Positions 36,993-46,518 are shown, counted from the stretch's first letter. The stretch: 64,000 nt of DNA from JBGTFE01 sp049799955 (GCA_049799955.1 JBARIW010000054.1:24680-88679), one strand, 5' to 3'. Notes: generated by a model from the letters alone, not told the origin. Numbers and translations are program-made.

Positions 36993-37132
36993 TGTTAGAT
37001 CGCTCATAAATTGAAAATCGTCTTTTAATAAAATCAACAACTTAGAAAATAAATTCGCGCATAAAGTGAAAAAACATTAGCGCATAATGTGAAAATTTCT
37101 GCCGTTTTTAGCGCATAAAATGAAAATTTCTT
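36993..37132 (+). repeat. Transposon-end-like repeat, copy 2
   Basis: It begins TGTTAG and repeats the same four motifs as copy 1 (CGCATAAAGTGAAAA and variants), with identical order and near-identical spacing. Because both copies read in the same direction they cannot be the left and right ends of one element. From here to 37536 I see no gene, only a short frame of about 50 codons without a start on the minus strand. Confidence 0.55.
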
Positions 37133-37536
37133 CCTGTCCAATTAAAAGTAGACTGTCCGAAAAATAATCTCGCGTTGGACGCGATTAAAAATCATGAAAC
37201 GTGTTGTGCCGTTGTGCTCTATATAAATAGTTCAGTTGACGAAGCCTAAGATACGCACGGATTATCCTTGCCGCATCTGACTGTTCATTTAAATTATTTG
37301 ATGTGTCGCCTCTAACTGCTATTGGTGCATGATTTCAGCATGGTTCTCTGAGATAACTGCTCACAGCTACTTAAACCTCTCAAACTTATCGTAGTCAACA
37401 TGGTCAGATGAAAATATAATTTTGGTGGCTTTGTATCAAGCTATAATCTCATTAAATGATATATTGGCGTATTTCTTTTCAAAATAACTTTATTAAGGGG
37501 AAACGAAAAGAAAAGTGCAGTCACTTATATCATTTG

Positions 37537-37566
37537 TTGACAAAAAAGCTGATATCAAAGTATGAT
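37537..37566 (+). promoter_or_regulatory. Sigma70-type promoter of the plus-strand DUF4407-PBP operon
   Basis: TTGACA is followed after 18 bases by TATGAT, giving a start near 37573, about 27 bases before the ATG at 37600. This makes the earlier in-frame ATG at 37456 untenable. Confidence 0.7.
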
Positions 37567-37599
37567 AGAAATCAGATTTCAGATTGGACGGTATTGATA

Positions 37600-39129
37600 A
37601 TGGAAAAACAAGAGAATTACGGTTTCTGGGCAATGATACAAGCCATCGTTTTTTATGTGTTGAGCTTTCCGAGCGGCGTCAACTACAAGGTTGTAAAACC
37701 GACCTCAGTGCGAGCTGGCGGATATCTGAAAATTGGAATTTCCGTTTGGAACAACGCGACGCTGTCAGCTGTCGGCATGGGGTTGATGTGTTCGCAATCA
37801 GGCGTCGAGTTTTGGAGTTCCTTTGGGATCTCGTTTGTTTGGTTCTGGTTTGTGGTTAATCTTGACCGGTTTCTTTTAAGTTTTTCGAACACCGGCAAGG
37901 GAAAATCCAAACTGGCAATCTCAATTTCGCGGCTGGCAATCACACTTTTGCTGGCGGCAGTGATCGGCGAACAGCTTGTCCAATGGGCTTTCCGCAGTGA
38001 TATCGATGCACAAATCGTGCGTACGCAAATATCGAAGCGCGAAGAAACGCTCACTTCGCTGAGGGCTTCGGATATTGAAGTTAATCAGCTCGAAAGCGAC
38101 AAGACGCGACAACAAAACCTGCTTGTCGATCTACTGCAAAAAGTAGAAAAAGCGCGCGAAGAATACATCAGTGAAGCCGAAGGCACAGCTGGCTCGGGAC
38201 TAGTTGGCAAAGGACCGCTTTTTCAGGAAAAGCTGAATAATTATAATGCCGCCCTGCAAGAGAAGAAAGACGCCGACGAGGCGCTCAAACAAATTGACGT
38301 GCGCCTTAAATCGCGGTACGAAAAACTCGAAGAAGCATTAACGGCGGCGGATAATATGCAGAAGAAGGATCGCGGCTTTTTAGCACGGCATCATGCGCTC
38401 ATGGAACTTGTCAAAAATGACTGGACCATGGGCGTTTTATACATTTTCATTACTTTGCTTTTGATCTTATTTGAGGTCATCCCCTTGGTCATTAAATTCA
38501 ACAGCGACGAGCAGGATTACCAAAATTTCATTAAATATCTCGCGCAGGTCGAAGACACCGAACGCAGAGGGCAAATCGACGCCAATTTCGACGAAATCAA
38601 GCGCAAAACGTCTTTTCAAAAAGATCTCGACAACGAACACGACAAATATCGCCGAAACAATCTGAAAGAGGCGATCAAGGCGATTCGCAAAAATTCCTAC
38701 GATAATCTATCGCCGGAAGTAATGGCTTTGGTTAACGAATTGAAACGTCAACAGCCGAATGCCTTCGATACGTCGCAGACCGCACAGGCAGGGCAGAATC
38801 AAACGTCGCCGCCGAATGCACCGATTACAAAACTTCCAGTCACCGTAAAAAACGACAACGATACCGAAAACTTCATGGTTTTATTCAACCAACCGGCAGA
38901 TTCGATCTTCGGCAAAGACGCGATGGCTATTTTGACGAAAATCGAGCTGAGTCGTCCGAAAAGCTTGACTAATCCGCAAAGACCGCCTCTGACTGATTAT
39001 CAGGCACAGAATATGGACGGCGTGGCGATCGTTCTGCAGGAACTGCTTTTCGATCAGCTGGGTCAGGATCAGACGCTTCACCTGATTCCCGTATTGTCGC
39101 CGCCTACGGTGAGCAACGCTACAAATTAA
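37600..39129 (+). CDS. DUF4407-like membrane protein, second copy
   Basis: From the ATG downstream of the promoter this is a 509-residue protein. It has membrane helices near the N-terminus (FWAMIQAIVFYVLSFP, then a block with NLDRFLLSF, and RLAITLLLAAVIGEQLVQW) and another around 290 (LYIFITLLLILFEVIPLVI), with a coiled coil between and a charged C-terminal tail. The NLDRFL motif and layout match the minus-strand DUF4407 protein. A longer frame from 37456 would add 48 residues upstream of the promoter, which I reject. It heads an operon with a small membrane protein and a class A PBP. Confidence 0.8.
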   Translation: MEKQENYGFWAMIQAIVFYVLSFPSGVNYKVVKPTSVRAGGYLKIGISVWNNATLSAVGMGLMCSQSGVEFWSSFGISFVWFWFVVNLDRFLLSFSNTGKGKSKLAISISRLAITLLLAAVIGEQLVQWAFRSDIDAQIVRTQISKREETLTSLRASDIEVNQLESDKTRQQNLLVDLLQKVEKAREEYISEAEGTAGSGLVGKGPLFQEKLNNYNAALQEKKDADEALKQIDVRLKSRYEKLEEALTAADNMQKKDRGFLARHHALMELVKNDWTMGVLYIFITLLLILFEVIPLVIKFNSDEQDYQNFIKYLAQVEDTERRGQIDANFDEIKRKTSFQKDLDNEHDKYRRNNLKEAIKAIRKNSYDNLSPEVMALVNELKRQQPNAFDTSQTAQAGQNQTSPPNAPITKLPVTVKNDNDTENFMVLFNQPADSIFGKDAMAILTKIELSRPKSLTNPQRPPLTDYQAQNMDGVAIVLQELLFDQLGQDQTLHLIPVLSPPTVSNATN

Positions 39130-39142
39130 AGGAGATTAAATT

Positions 39143-39517
39143 ATGATTGAATATTTTAGAAAACCTATAATTGCGTGTCTGGCGCTTATTCTGACGGCAG
39201 TGATCGTTGGATTGGCGCTCGCTATGGATCTGTATTACCGTTTTCCGTTCTACTGGACGATTCCGCTCTCGGCAATCGTGACCAATCTGGCGCTCGTTGC
39301 AGCGTATCTTTACGGAAAAACTTTCCGCCGTGTAAGTTCGGGGCTGGCATCTTCATTGACGAATCCCTTCGGCGCGTTTAAAGAACCGGCGTTTTCGGGC
39401 GTCGGCGGGGCGTCGTCCGGCTCGTTTGTCAATGGCATTTATCGTCCGTTGCCCATGGAAGTCGCTGAAGCCTGGAGCAAAGTTCATTCAGTTGTCTGGT
39501 TAAACTCGGGAAAATAA
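39143..39517 (+). CDS. Small two-helix membrane protein
   Basis: This 124-residue protein has two adjacent hydrophobic helices (IIACLALILTAVIVGLALAM and IPLSAIVTNLALVAAYLYG), then a Ser/Gly-rich soluble tail. I know no family for it. A GGAG lies ahead of the ATG, 13 bases after the previous stop, and it ends 17 bases before the PBP gene, so co-translation and a role in the same envelope complex are likely. Confidence 0.7.
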   Translation: MIEYFRKPIIACLALILTAVIVGLALAMDLYYRFPFYWTIPLSAIVTNLALVAAYLYGKTFRRVSSGLASSLTNPFGAFKEPAFSGVGGASSGSFVNGIYRPLPMEVAEAWSKVHSVVWLNSGK

Positions 39518-39534
39518 TAATTTGAGAGGAAATT

Positions 39535-41871
39535 ATGAAATATGTTAAAACGCTCGTTCAATTGGTCATAAAAGGATTTCCGACGATCTTTCTGGTGTGT
39601 GCTTTACTTCTGTTGCCGATCGCCGGATTTGTGGCGGTGAAAAGCAGTCAGGCTGAACAGACGCTCGACAGCGTCAATCTGGAAGCCCGCAAATCGACCG
39701 GCACTGAGTTTTACGCTCGTGCCAAGAAAATTTTCGTCAAACAGTTGATCACGCGAAAAGATCTGATCGAATATCTTAAATCGGTCGATTATGCCGAAAC
39801 ACAGGACGTTCATCGTAACGGCGGTTTTGTAGTTCAGGGACGCGAGGCGTTGATCATCATTCCCAATCGCGACGAATTTCAGCCCGTGCAGATCGCTTTT
39901 AAGAATAACCGGATTCAAAAGATCAACATCTTTGAGCCGAATTTTAACCAGACCGGAGACGAAATTACGGAAGTTGATCTCGAAGGCGCAGTTCTCGGAA
40001 CGTTCATCTCGACCATTAACGGCGAATCCAAACAAAAAATGTTCGTTCGCCGTTATCCGCTTCATTTCGAGGACTTTAAAGACACGCATCTTTTCTATTC
40101 CATTTTGGCTAGTGAAGACGCGCGCTTTATGAGTCACAACGGAAATCGTTTCGACCGGATCATTTCAAATTTTCTATTGCGTCGTTCAGGCGGCGCTAGC
40201 TCGCTCGACGCACAGGTTATTAAAAATGCCGTCCTACTCGACAAATCGCGAAATTTATCACGGAAAATCGATGAGATGTTTGCCGCCGCCGAGCTTGAAC
40301 GGCGCTTTTCCAAAGAGGAAATTTTTAATTTGTACGTCAATCACGTTTTTCTCGGCTCGACGCGCGGAACTCCGAATATTTACGGTTTCCTTGCCGCCGC
40401 GCGCCAGTATTTTAACCGCGAACAGATCGCCGATCTGACTTTAAGCGAAACTTGCACACTGGTTGCATTATTGCCGGAACCGAGCCGTTTGCTTGAAGAA
40501 TATAACGCCGGCAACCCGTCGCGTCTGATCGATCTGAGAAACCGCGTTTTGAAAAGATTGTACGAAGTTTTTCCAGAACGTTACACGGAAGATATGATTT
40601 TGGCAGCGAAACAGGAAGAAATCCGCTTTCAGCCGCAGACGCAGTTCGAACGCCCACTCGATCTGATTTCCCGCACGTTTATCGAACTGACGACCAATCA
40701 ACAGTCGATGGTTAAGTTTAATAATCTTCCGCCGGTCGATTATTCCGGATTGAAGATTTCGACATCGATCGATGCGGAATTTCAACGCGGCGGTCAGGAA
40801 TTACTCAACAATTGGCTTCCGAGAATCGCCCAATGGTTTCCGCCGGTCAACTCTACGGACTGCAATGGTCAACCGAACCGTTTGCTCGGAGCGATCGTGG
40901 CGATCGACCCGTCGAACGGCGAAATTCTCGCGATGGTCGGCAGTGGCGGCGGCAACGACGGCGTAAAATATTCGAAGCTGGCGCTCAATTCGATGTCGCC
41001 GTTTGCTTCGGACATCAAGCCGCTCTGGGTCGTGAAAGCTCTGGCTGACGGTAAAAGTTTCAATAATTCCCTAATTACGCCGCTCACGCTGATGGGCGAA
41101 AATTCATCGGGTCGTTTACGCCTGAAATTGGCGTCTTCGGACAACGATCTGGCGTCCCAGCTTTACGAAACAATCGGCGCACAACAGGCGCACAAGTTTT
41201 TTCAGTCGCTGACCGGCGTCAATCCGGATTCGCCCGACGAGCAATTTGCGCACGGGTTCGGCGCTGGAACCGAAATCTCGCCGCTGAAATTGTCGCAAAT
41301 ATATACGATGTTTGCGACGCCGGGAATGATGATCGAACCGAATTCTATCAATCAGGTTTTTCTCAATGGGAAAAGCGTGGAGTTCGAACGTCCGGCGGCA
41401 AAGCCAGTAGTCGATCCCGGAGCGGCTTTCGTCACGACCCAGCTTTTGAGATCTGCCGTCGGTTACGGACCGGACGGAATGCATGGGACGGCGACGAAAG
41501 CCTTTTCAAGAACCGGTTTGTCGCCGAACCAACTCGAAATTGCGGGGAAAACCGGATCGGGTCCAAGCTCGGTCTATATGGTTTCCATCAGCCCGAAGTT
41601 GGTCATTACCGTTTTTGTCGGCTATCAATGCCCGACCCAAGTCAAAAATGCTTCAGAATTATTAGCTAAAAGCACGGCGGCTGAAATCTGGTCCGATTTT
41701 ATCAAGATAGTAAATAAGTCGCGCCCCGATTTATTTACTGGAAGCTTTCCGCGACCGGATAATGTTGAGATATCCGCCGTTAATCTGAATCGTCGCTGCC
41801 GTCTTAATTCTGGCAAAGGCTTCAATGAATATTTTCTTAAAAATACATCTCCCGATTTTTGCAGGCGTTAA
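39535..41871 (+). CDS. Class A penicillin-binding protein (GT51 plus transpeptidase)
   Basis: This 778-residue bifunctional wall synthase has one N-terminal membrane anchor (about 15-38). The GT51 domain has EDARFMSHNG and the following GGASSLDAQVIKNAV and ELERRFSKEEIFNLYVNHVF motifs. The transpeptidase has SxxK (SDIK), SxN (SDN) and KTG (GKTGSGPSS) in order. So both glycan polymerisation and cross-linking activities look intact. GGSTITQQ of housekeeping PBP1 is replaced by GGASSLDAQ, which suggests a divergent, specialised clade. AGAGG precedes the ATG, and a strong terminator follows the stop. Confidence 0.93.
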   Translation: MKYVKTLVQLVIKGFPTIFLVCALLLLPIAGFVAVKSSQAEQTLDSVNLEARKSTGTEFYARAKKIFVKQLITRKDLIEYLKSVDYAETQDVHRNGGFVVQGREALIIIPNRDEFQPVQIAFKNNRIQKINIFEPNFNQTGDEITEVDLEGAVLGTFISTINGESKQKMFVRRYPLHFEDFKDTHLFYSILASEDARFMSHNGNRFDRIISNFLLRRSGGASSLDAQVIKNAVLLDKSRNLSRKIDEMFAAAELERRFSKEEIFNLYVNHVFLGSTRGTPNIYGFLAAARQYFNREQIADLTLSETCTLVALLPEPSRLLEEYNAGNPSRLIDLRNRVLKRLYEVFPERYTEDMILAAKQEEIRFQPQTQFERPLDLISRTFIELTTNQQSMVKFNNLPPVDYSGLKISTSIDAEFQRGGQELLNNWLPRIAQWFPPVNSTDCNGQPNRLLGAIVAIDPSNGEILAMVGSGGGNDGVKYSKLALNSMSPFASDIKPLWVVKALADGKSFNNSLITPLTLMGENSSGRLRLKLASSDNDLASQLYETIGAQQAHKFFQSLTGVNPDSPDEQFAHGFGAGTEISPLKLSQIYTMFATPGMMIEPNSINQVFLNGKSVEFERPAAKPVVDPGAAFVTTQLLRSAVGYGPDGMHGTATKAFSRTGLSPNQLEIAGKTGSGPSSVYMVSISPKLVITVFVGYQCPTQVKNASELLAKSTAAEIWSDFIKIVNKSRPDLFTGSFPRPDNVEISAVNLNRRCRLNSGKGFNEYFLKNTSPDFCRR

Positions 41872-41882
41872 TTTGCTGTGTG

Positions 41883-41930
41883 AACGAAAAAAGAGCGTTT
41901 CTTCAGTTGAAGAAACGCTCTTTTTTCGTT
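41883..41930. terminator. Bidirectional intrinsic terminator
   Basis: A perfect 22-bp stem (from AACGAAAAAAGAGCG inward) with a 4-base AGTT loop is flanked by A and T runs on both strands. It ends the plus-strand PBP operon and the minus-strand winged-helix ATPase gene, whose stop lies 13 bases away. Confidence 0.92.
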
Positions 41931-41943
41931 TGCCGCGCCGATT

Positions 41944-43521
41944 CTAGAGACGGGCGATATATCCGCTGTTGCGAACCGACTGTATGATTTCGGGAGAACT
42001 CGTGTCGATTTCAACCTTTTTGCGCAAACGCTTGACGATTTGATCCAAATTGGCACGCGTCTTTTGGTCGAAAATCGTGTTTTTGCCCCACAGTTTGCGG
42101 GAAAGTTCTTCTCTTGTGAGCGGCTGATTGGGATGCGTTGTAAGCGATTCCAACAGTTTGTATTCTAGTTCCGTCAGTTGAATTCTTTTACCACGCAGGA
42201 TCGCTTCGTTTTCGCGGTCCAATTGAATCTTTACACTGGGGGCGTCGTTCCAGTGTTCGACCGGAGATAACAACACTGATTTGGTCTTATTAGCTTCATT
42301 CGCCTTGCGGTTGATAAAGTTCGTCATTAAAAAAGAGGAAATCCGGTAACCTGATTCTTTTTCGATGATCCAACCACTATCGGAAAGACGCATCAGTAGT
42401 CCTTCAATATATACATCGCTGAATTCTTTTTGTAATTCTTCAAGAGCCACAAATCTTTCGTTTTGTGAATTTATAAAATGCAAAACTTCGATTAAGATAG
42501 GCTCGCTTTCGAGGTCGTGCCACAATATCTCGAGATGATTTATGACAGAATCGTTGTTAAAAATTCTGAGCTTCAAATTTTCCAGAAATGGATACTCCAG
42601 CCGATTTGTGTTTGGAAGGGATAATTCCATAATTTGATTGCAGACAATTTCGATAAAATAGGGCAGACCGCCAGTTATCCGGTAGATTTGTTCGGCTGAA
42701 TCGAAATTTGGCAAAAAGGTTCTGACATAGTTTTCGGCTTCATTTTGTATCAGCGGCTGAACTATTTCAGAACTAAAAATACCGGTAAATTTACTGTAAC
42801 CCGTTGCCCGAATACGATGTTCAACTTCCCGCAGAACAAAAGAATTTTTGGACGACTCCTCTTTTTGCCTTTTTCTGAGCTCAGCGAGCGAATCAGAACT
42901 GGAGATGATATATTGCAAAGGCTGTTCTTCGCGTTCGTAATCGCCGTGCATTTTTGACAGTACGGATTTTAGATCGTCAATTTCAAATTCATTTGTTATC
43001 ACCTGAAAGTTATCGATAAATAGCAGAGTTTTTCTTTTTGTCTCAGATTTTAGCAATTTTAGCGCGTGTGCATAAACTTGCCGGGGTCTGTATAAATCTT
43101 TCGATTCAGCTATTTCTTTATATTCTTCCTGTAAGTTTTTATATTCGTCCAGTAAGTCGGAAAACTTATTGTGAATTGTCGGTTCGGAAAACTCCCCGCT
43201 CTCTGACAGTTCGATTATTTTCACAAAAAGTTTATCAATCAGAAACCGCCAGAAAACAAATTCGTTATAACCTGGCAACAACTCAAGATCGATCCAGAAA
43301 GGGGTAAATAATTCTGAAAGCCGTCCGCCGGGTTGGGTGCCACAATATAATTCACGCAGCAGTTTTGTTTTACCGATATGTGGGTCTCCGTGAATATAAA
43401 AATTACCAGGCAATCTATTTGTTGGGTCAAGTAGCCGGTTTTCGATTTTGAACAGAATTTTATTCGGAAACCCTTTGTTTTCGCTGTTCGCTGATGAATA
43501 ATTGTTAGTATGTAAAGTCAT
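41944..43521 (-). CDS. STAND-type ATPase with C-terminal OmpR-like winged helix
   Basis: The 525-residue protein starts with an NTPase domain: Walker A GDPHIGKT at 45-52 and a Walker-B-like TLLFIDNFQ near 165. A helical region follows. Residues about 450-525 are a winged helix of the PhoB/OmpR type (IQLTELEYKLLESLTTHPNQ, then LTREELSRKLWG). So it is probably an ATP-controlled DNA-binding regulator. It is 56 bases downstream of the RelA/SpoT-like ATPase gene, whose NTPase domain has a very similar Walker A (GQYKIGKT), so the two probably form a pair. The target promoter is unknown. Confidence 0.7.
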   Translation of the reverse strand: MTLHTNNYSSANSENKGFPNKILFKIENRLLDPTNRLPGNFYIHGDPHIGKTKLLRELYCGTQPGGRLSELFTPFWIDLELLPGYNEFVFWRFLIDKLFVKIIELSESGEFSEPTIHNKFSDLLDEYKNLQEEYKEIAESKDLYRPRQVYAHALKLLKSETKRKTLLFIDNFQVITNEFEIDDLKSVLSKMHGDYEREEQPLQYIISSSDSLAELRKRQKEESSKNSFVLREVEHRIRATGYSKFTGIFSSEIVQPLIQNEAENYVRTFLPNFDSAEQIYRITGGLPYFIEIVCNQIMELSLPNTNRLEYPFLENLKLRIFNNDSVINHLEILWHDLESEPILIEVLHFINSQNERFVALEELQKEFSDVYIEGLLMRLSDSGWIIEKESGYRISSFLMTNFINRKANEANKTKSVLLSPVEHWNDAPSVKIQLDRENEAILRGKRIQLTELEYKLLESLTTHPNQPLTREELSRKLWGKNTIFDQKTRANLDQIVKRLRKKVEIDTSSPEIIQSVRNSGYIARL

Positions 43522-43577
43522 AATTTCATTTTAATTAGTATAAAAACCATTTGTTACCAATAACAAGTTTTGATGAT

Positions 43578-46457
43578 TTATTGGTAATTCGCTTTGTCCT
43601 TCTCGTTTGGCAACCTTTGCGTTTTGCAAAGCCACATTTCCAATAGGGGAATTTTAAAGTGATACTTGTCGCCGATTAAAATGACGGTTCCGTAGTCTGC
43701 CAGATCTTGCAACTCTCTTTCGAGATTTTCGACTGGTATTATAGATTGAAGAAGTTTTTCGATGTTTTTTTTGTCTGTACGCCGTTTCCTTTTTTTTAGA
43801 TGGGCGATGGCTGTCAAAATCAATTTGGAAGCTTTTATTTTTTCTTCTTCCTGTTCTTCGCCCATTTCCCAAAAATGTTCCAAGTGATGAAGCAAATCTG
43901 TCGATCTAAATTGATCTTCTACAAATTTTTCGACATCTTCTAGAGTTATCAGATGTTCAGGAAACTCATTTTTCAGCAAATTTCTGAACTGTACCTCACC
44001 GTACAGGTCTCTGCACAAATATTGGATATAAAAAGGATGGCAATTCGTCAGGAATAAAATCCTTTCGACTGCATTGTCTTCGTATCGGGCATTGATCTGA
44101 GCATTCGAGATCGGCATGACGACCAGACTTTTCGCCGCTTCGTAATCCAAACAATCGAGATGGATATGTTTGGTGAGTCCTTTCATTACTTTGGTGCTAA
44201 GTTTTTCGGCTGATGCATTCGAATGTCCGGCACCGCAAATTATAATAGTAAAGTTCAGTCGCTTAAAGGGATCGCGGACGATCGCTCGAAAATACCGGAA
44301 AAGTTCTTCGAAACCGCTTTGCTGAGCCGCATTCATCGCATCGATCTTCTGGCATTCGTCCAGCATAATGACAACACGAAGCGGCATCGGGATATCTTCG
44401 ACCTTATTTAAGAATTTATTAAATTGCTCGATTGGATTCGAAGATTGTTTAAATTGACTGAGAAGCGGTTCCTTCAAAAACGCGGAATGTTTTTGCAGTT
44501 TGCTGAAAATTTCGGAGGCGATTTCATACAAAACCTCACCGGCGACATTTTCTTTCGGTCCAATCGAAAGATTTTCTAGCGTAATGCTCACGTTAACGGT
44601 TTTTTTGTCCGGTAATATAGAATCGCGTAAGTATCTCAGTAAGTATGTTTTCCCGATTTTATATTGCCCGGAGATATAAAATAGTCCGTGACGCTCGAAA
44701 TCTTCGCGAAAATAACGAGCGATTTCATAGACTTCATTTTCTCGTCCTTTGAAGTTTTCGGCGGCTTTCGGAAGAATACTGTATGGATTTTCCCTAATCT
44801 TATTCACCGGTTTTTCGATGCTTTTCGGCTCGACACTGATAATCGATCTGACGTTATAGATTTCGTCTTGAAGGTCTTTGATAAGTTCTTCGACTTTTTC
44901 AGGCTTGCCCCAGTGACGATTCTCAATCTCGCATCTGATGTCGAACTTATTACCGGGTTTTTGAATCGCTTGGATCGAAATTATATTGAAATATCTGTTA
45001 GTGAATAATCGAATTACTTCCTGAAGTAGTCCGACGCGGTCGAAGCCTTCAACCATAAACTCATAATATTTATGGGGAATTTCTTTTAATTTATTCCTGA
45101 TTGCCGTTCGGACGCGTCCGCTTTTTCCTTTTGCCCATTTTTCGTCAGGTTCGAGCGGCGTTTTGCTGGTAATGATATCGACGACATCGCCGTCTTCAAG
45201 TAACGTGTCTGCTGATTTCCATTCACCGTTGACGAGCGCGTACATATAACTGTAACCGACTTCTTGATGAATATTGAAGGCAAAATCTACTGGCGTCGAT
45301 TTCGGTTTCAGCGAGACGATTTTACCGTACGGTGTCAGCACCGAAATTTTTCCTTCCGATGAAATCGGCTCGCGGTATCTCGGAATATTATCTTCATCGA
45401 TACCTTTCCATTTTGCGGTGTAACCGAATTCGGCGATTTTTGCCATTTCTTCGGTCATGATCGCGATCTGAAAGTTACCGACTTTCTTTTTCCATAATTT
45501 TGTGTGAAGAGCGCGGTAGCCGTTCAATTTCGGACTGGCAATAAAATCTTTCAGGTAACCGGCGGATTCAAAATTTTTATAACTATGAATGACGCCAAGC
45601 GCTGTATAGCAGTCCTTCAGGTCTTTGACGGTAATGTTCACGTAAGAAATGTCCCAAACAGACGGCGAAGTTCCGTTTCTTTCGAGAGTTCCTCGATAAA
45701 TGCCGTAACGATTGGTAATGAACTGGCTTAGGTTGGTGTCCTTGACAACATCGCCGAGCGCCTTTCGACATTCCTCTATCAATTCGTCGAGTTGGGGATT
45801 TTTGACCGCATTTTCGTAAATGACATTCGCTCTCTCATAAAATTCGGGCTCCAATAGTTGAAAACTCCGATCCTGCAGTTCACGGCTGATCTTACCCATT
45901 CCGAGTCGCGAGGCGATGGAAACCGACAGATTTTGGACATTACGGAGAAATGCTTTTTTACGCGCGGCAGAAAACTTTTGTATAGTTCTCAGATTATGCA
46001 GGCGATCCGCCAGCTTAATGATGACGGCTTCCGGGTTCTGATCGATTAGTTCACTAAGTAACTTAGTTTTGGCGATCGCCAAATCCTGCGCTGAAATTTC
46101 TCTATTTTTTTGAATTTGCTCTGAAAATACATCTATATCATTTACACATTTGACGGTGTTAATTATCTTTTCGGAGAAATTTTCTTTCCAGCTTTCATCA
46201 TCCGGAGAATTAACGTATTTGGGTTTTAAGACATCGTGCAAAATGCCTGCAGCGATTACTTCAACCGGTGCTGACCAGTCGAGCAGGATTTCAGCGACTG
46301 ATAAAACGTGAAGTAAATATTCGGAGTTGTCATCACGCCGGTGATTTTTATGCTTTTTCTTTGCTGTTTTGATCGACTCTTGAATAATTTTGATTCCTTC
46401 CTGCCCATATAGTTCAAGTATTTTTTCTAAAAGCTGAGGCACCATAGGGATATTCAT
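43578..46457 (-). CDS. RelA/SpoT-like protein with decayed active sites fused to a STAND ATPase
   Basis: This 959-residue protein keeps the full long-RSH order: HD (HDVLKPK near 74, KLADRLHNLRTI near 150), synthetase-like (RYGIYRG near 246 to about 365), TGS (LTPYGKIVSLKPKSTPVDFA near 386) and ACT (YEFMVEGFDRVGLLQEVIRL near 470). A P-loop ATPase follows (GQYKIGKT near 597, VVIMLDECQKI near 695). The HD lacks the ED after HD, and the synthetase lacks the ExQ-type motif (FQIAIMT), so I expect little or no (p)ppGpp turnover. I infer a sensor of alarmones or stalled ribosomes gating the ATPase. This architecture is unusual. Confidence 0.8.
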   Translation of the reverse strand: MNIPMVPQLLEKILELYGQEGIKIIQESIKTAKKKHKNHRRDDNSEYLLHVLSVAEILLDWSAPVEVIAAGILHDVLKPKYVNSPDDESWKENFSEKIINTVKCVNDIDVFSEQIQKNREISAQDLAIAKTKLLSELIDQNPEAVIIKLADRLHNLRTIQKFSAARKKAFLRNVQNLSVSIASRLGMGKISRELQDRSFQLLEPEFYERANVIYENAVKNPQLDELIEECRKALGDVVKDTNLSQFITNRYGIYRGTLERNGTSPSVWDISYVNITVKDLKDCYTALGVIHSYKNFESAGYLKDFIASPKLNGYRALHTKLWKKKVGNFQIAIMTEEMAKIAEFGYTAKWKGIDEDNIPRYREPISSEGKISVLTPYGKIVSLKPKSTPVDFAFNIHQEVGYSYMYALVNGEWKSADTLLEDGDVVDIITSKTPLEPDEKWAKGKSGRVRTAIRNKLKEIPHKYYEFMVEGFDRVGLLQEVIRLFTNRYFNIISIQAIQKPGNKFDIRCEIENRHWGKPEKVEELIKDLQDEIYNVRSIISVEPKSIEKPVNKIRENPYSILPKAAENFKGRENEVYEIARYFREDFERHGLFYISGQYKIGKTYLLRYLRDSILPDKKTVNVSITLENLSIGPKENVAGEVLYEIASEIFSKLQKHSAFLKEPLLSQFKQSSNPIEQFNKFLNKVEDIPMPLRVVIMLDECQKIDAMNAAQQSGFEELFRYFRAIVRDPFKRLNFTIIICGAGHSNASAEKLSTKVMKGLTKHIHLDCLDYEAAKSLVVMPISNAQINARYEDNAVERILFLTNCHPFYIQYLCRDLYGEVQFRNLLKNEFPEHLITLEDVEKFVEDQFRSTDLLHHLEHFWEMGEEQEEEKIKASKLILTAIAHLKKRKRRTDKKNIEKLLQSIIPVENLERELQDLADYGTVILIGDKYHFKIPLLEMWLCKTQRLPNEKDKANYQ

Positions 46458-46489
46458 ATCATAAAATGATAATCTTATTTAATCTTATA

Positions 46490-46518
46490 AAGATAATAGA
46501 TTTTATCTAAGAAATCAA
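46490..46518 (-). promoter_or_regulatory. Promoter of the RelA/SpoT-ATPase operon
   Basis: TTGATT and TATCTT are 17 bases apart on the minus strand; the start would lie near 46483 and leave a short leader of about 26 bases. The spacer holds the palindrome TAGATtttATCTA (46497-46509), and a second 5-3-5 palindrome ATCATaaaATGAT lies at 46458-46470. Confidence 0.45.

Noticed and set aside
23817..37132. Repeat copies as left and right ends of one transposon
   Set aside because: Both copies have the same orientation, whereas ends of one element should be inverted. No transposase or integrase gene is seen in between.
37456..37599. Longer N-terminus of the second DUF4407 protein starting at the ATG at 37456
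   Set aside because: A strong TTGACA-TATGAT promoter lies inside this stretch, so it would not be transcribed from that promoter, and the extra residues do not resemble the family.
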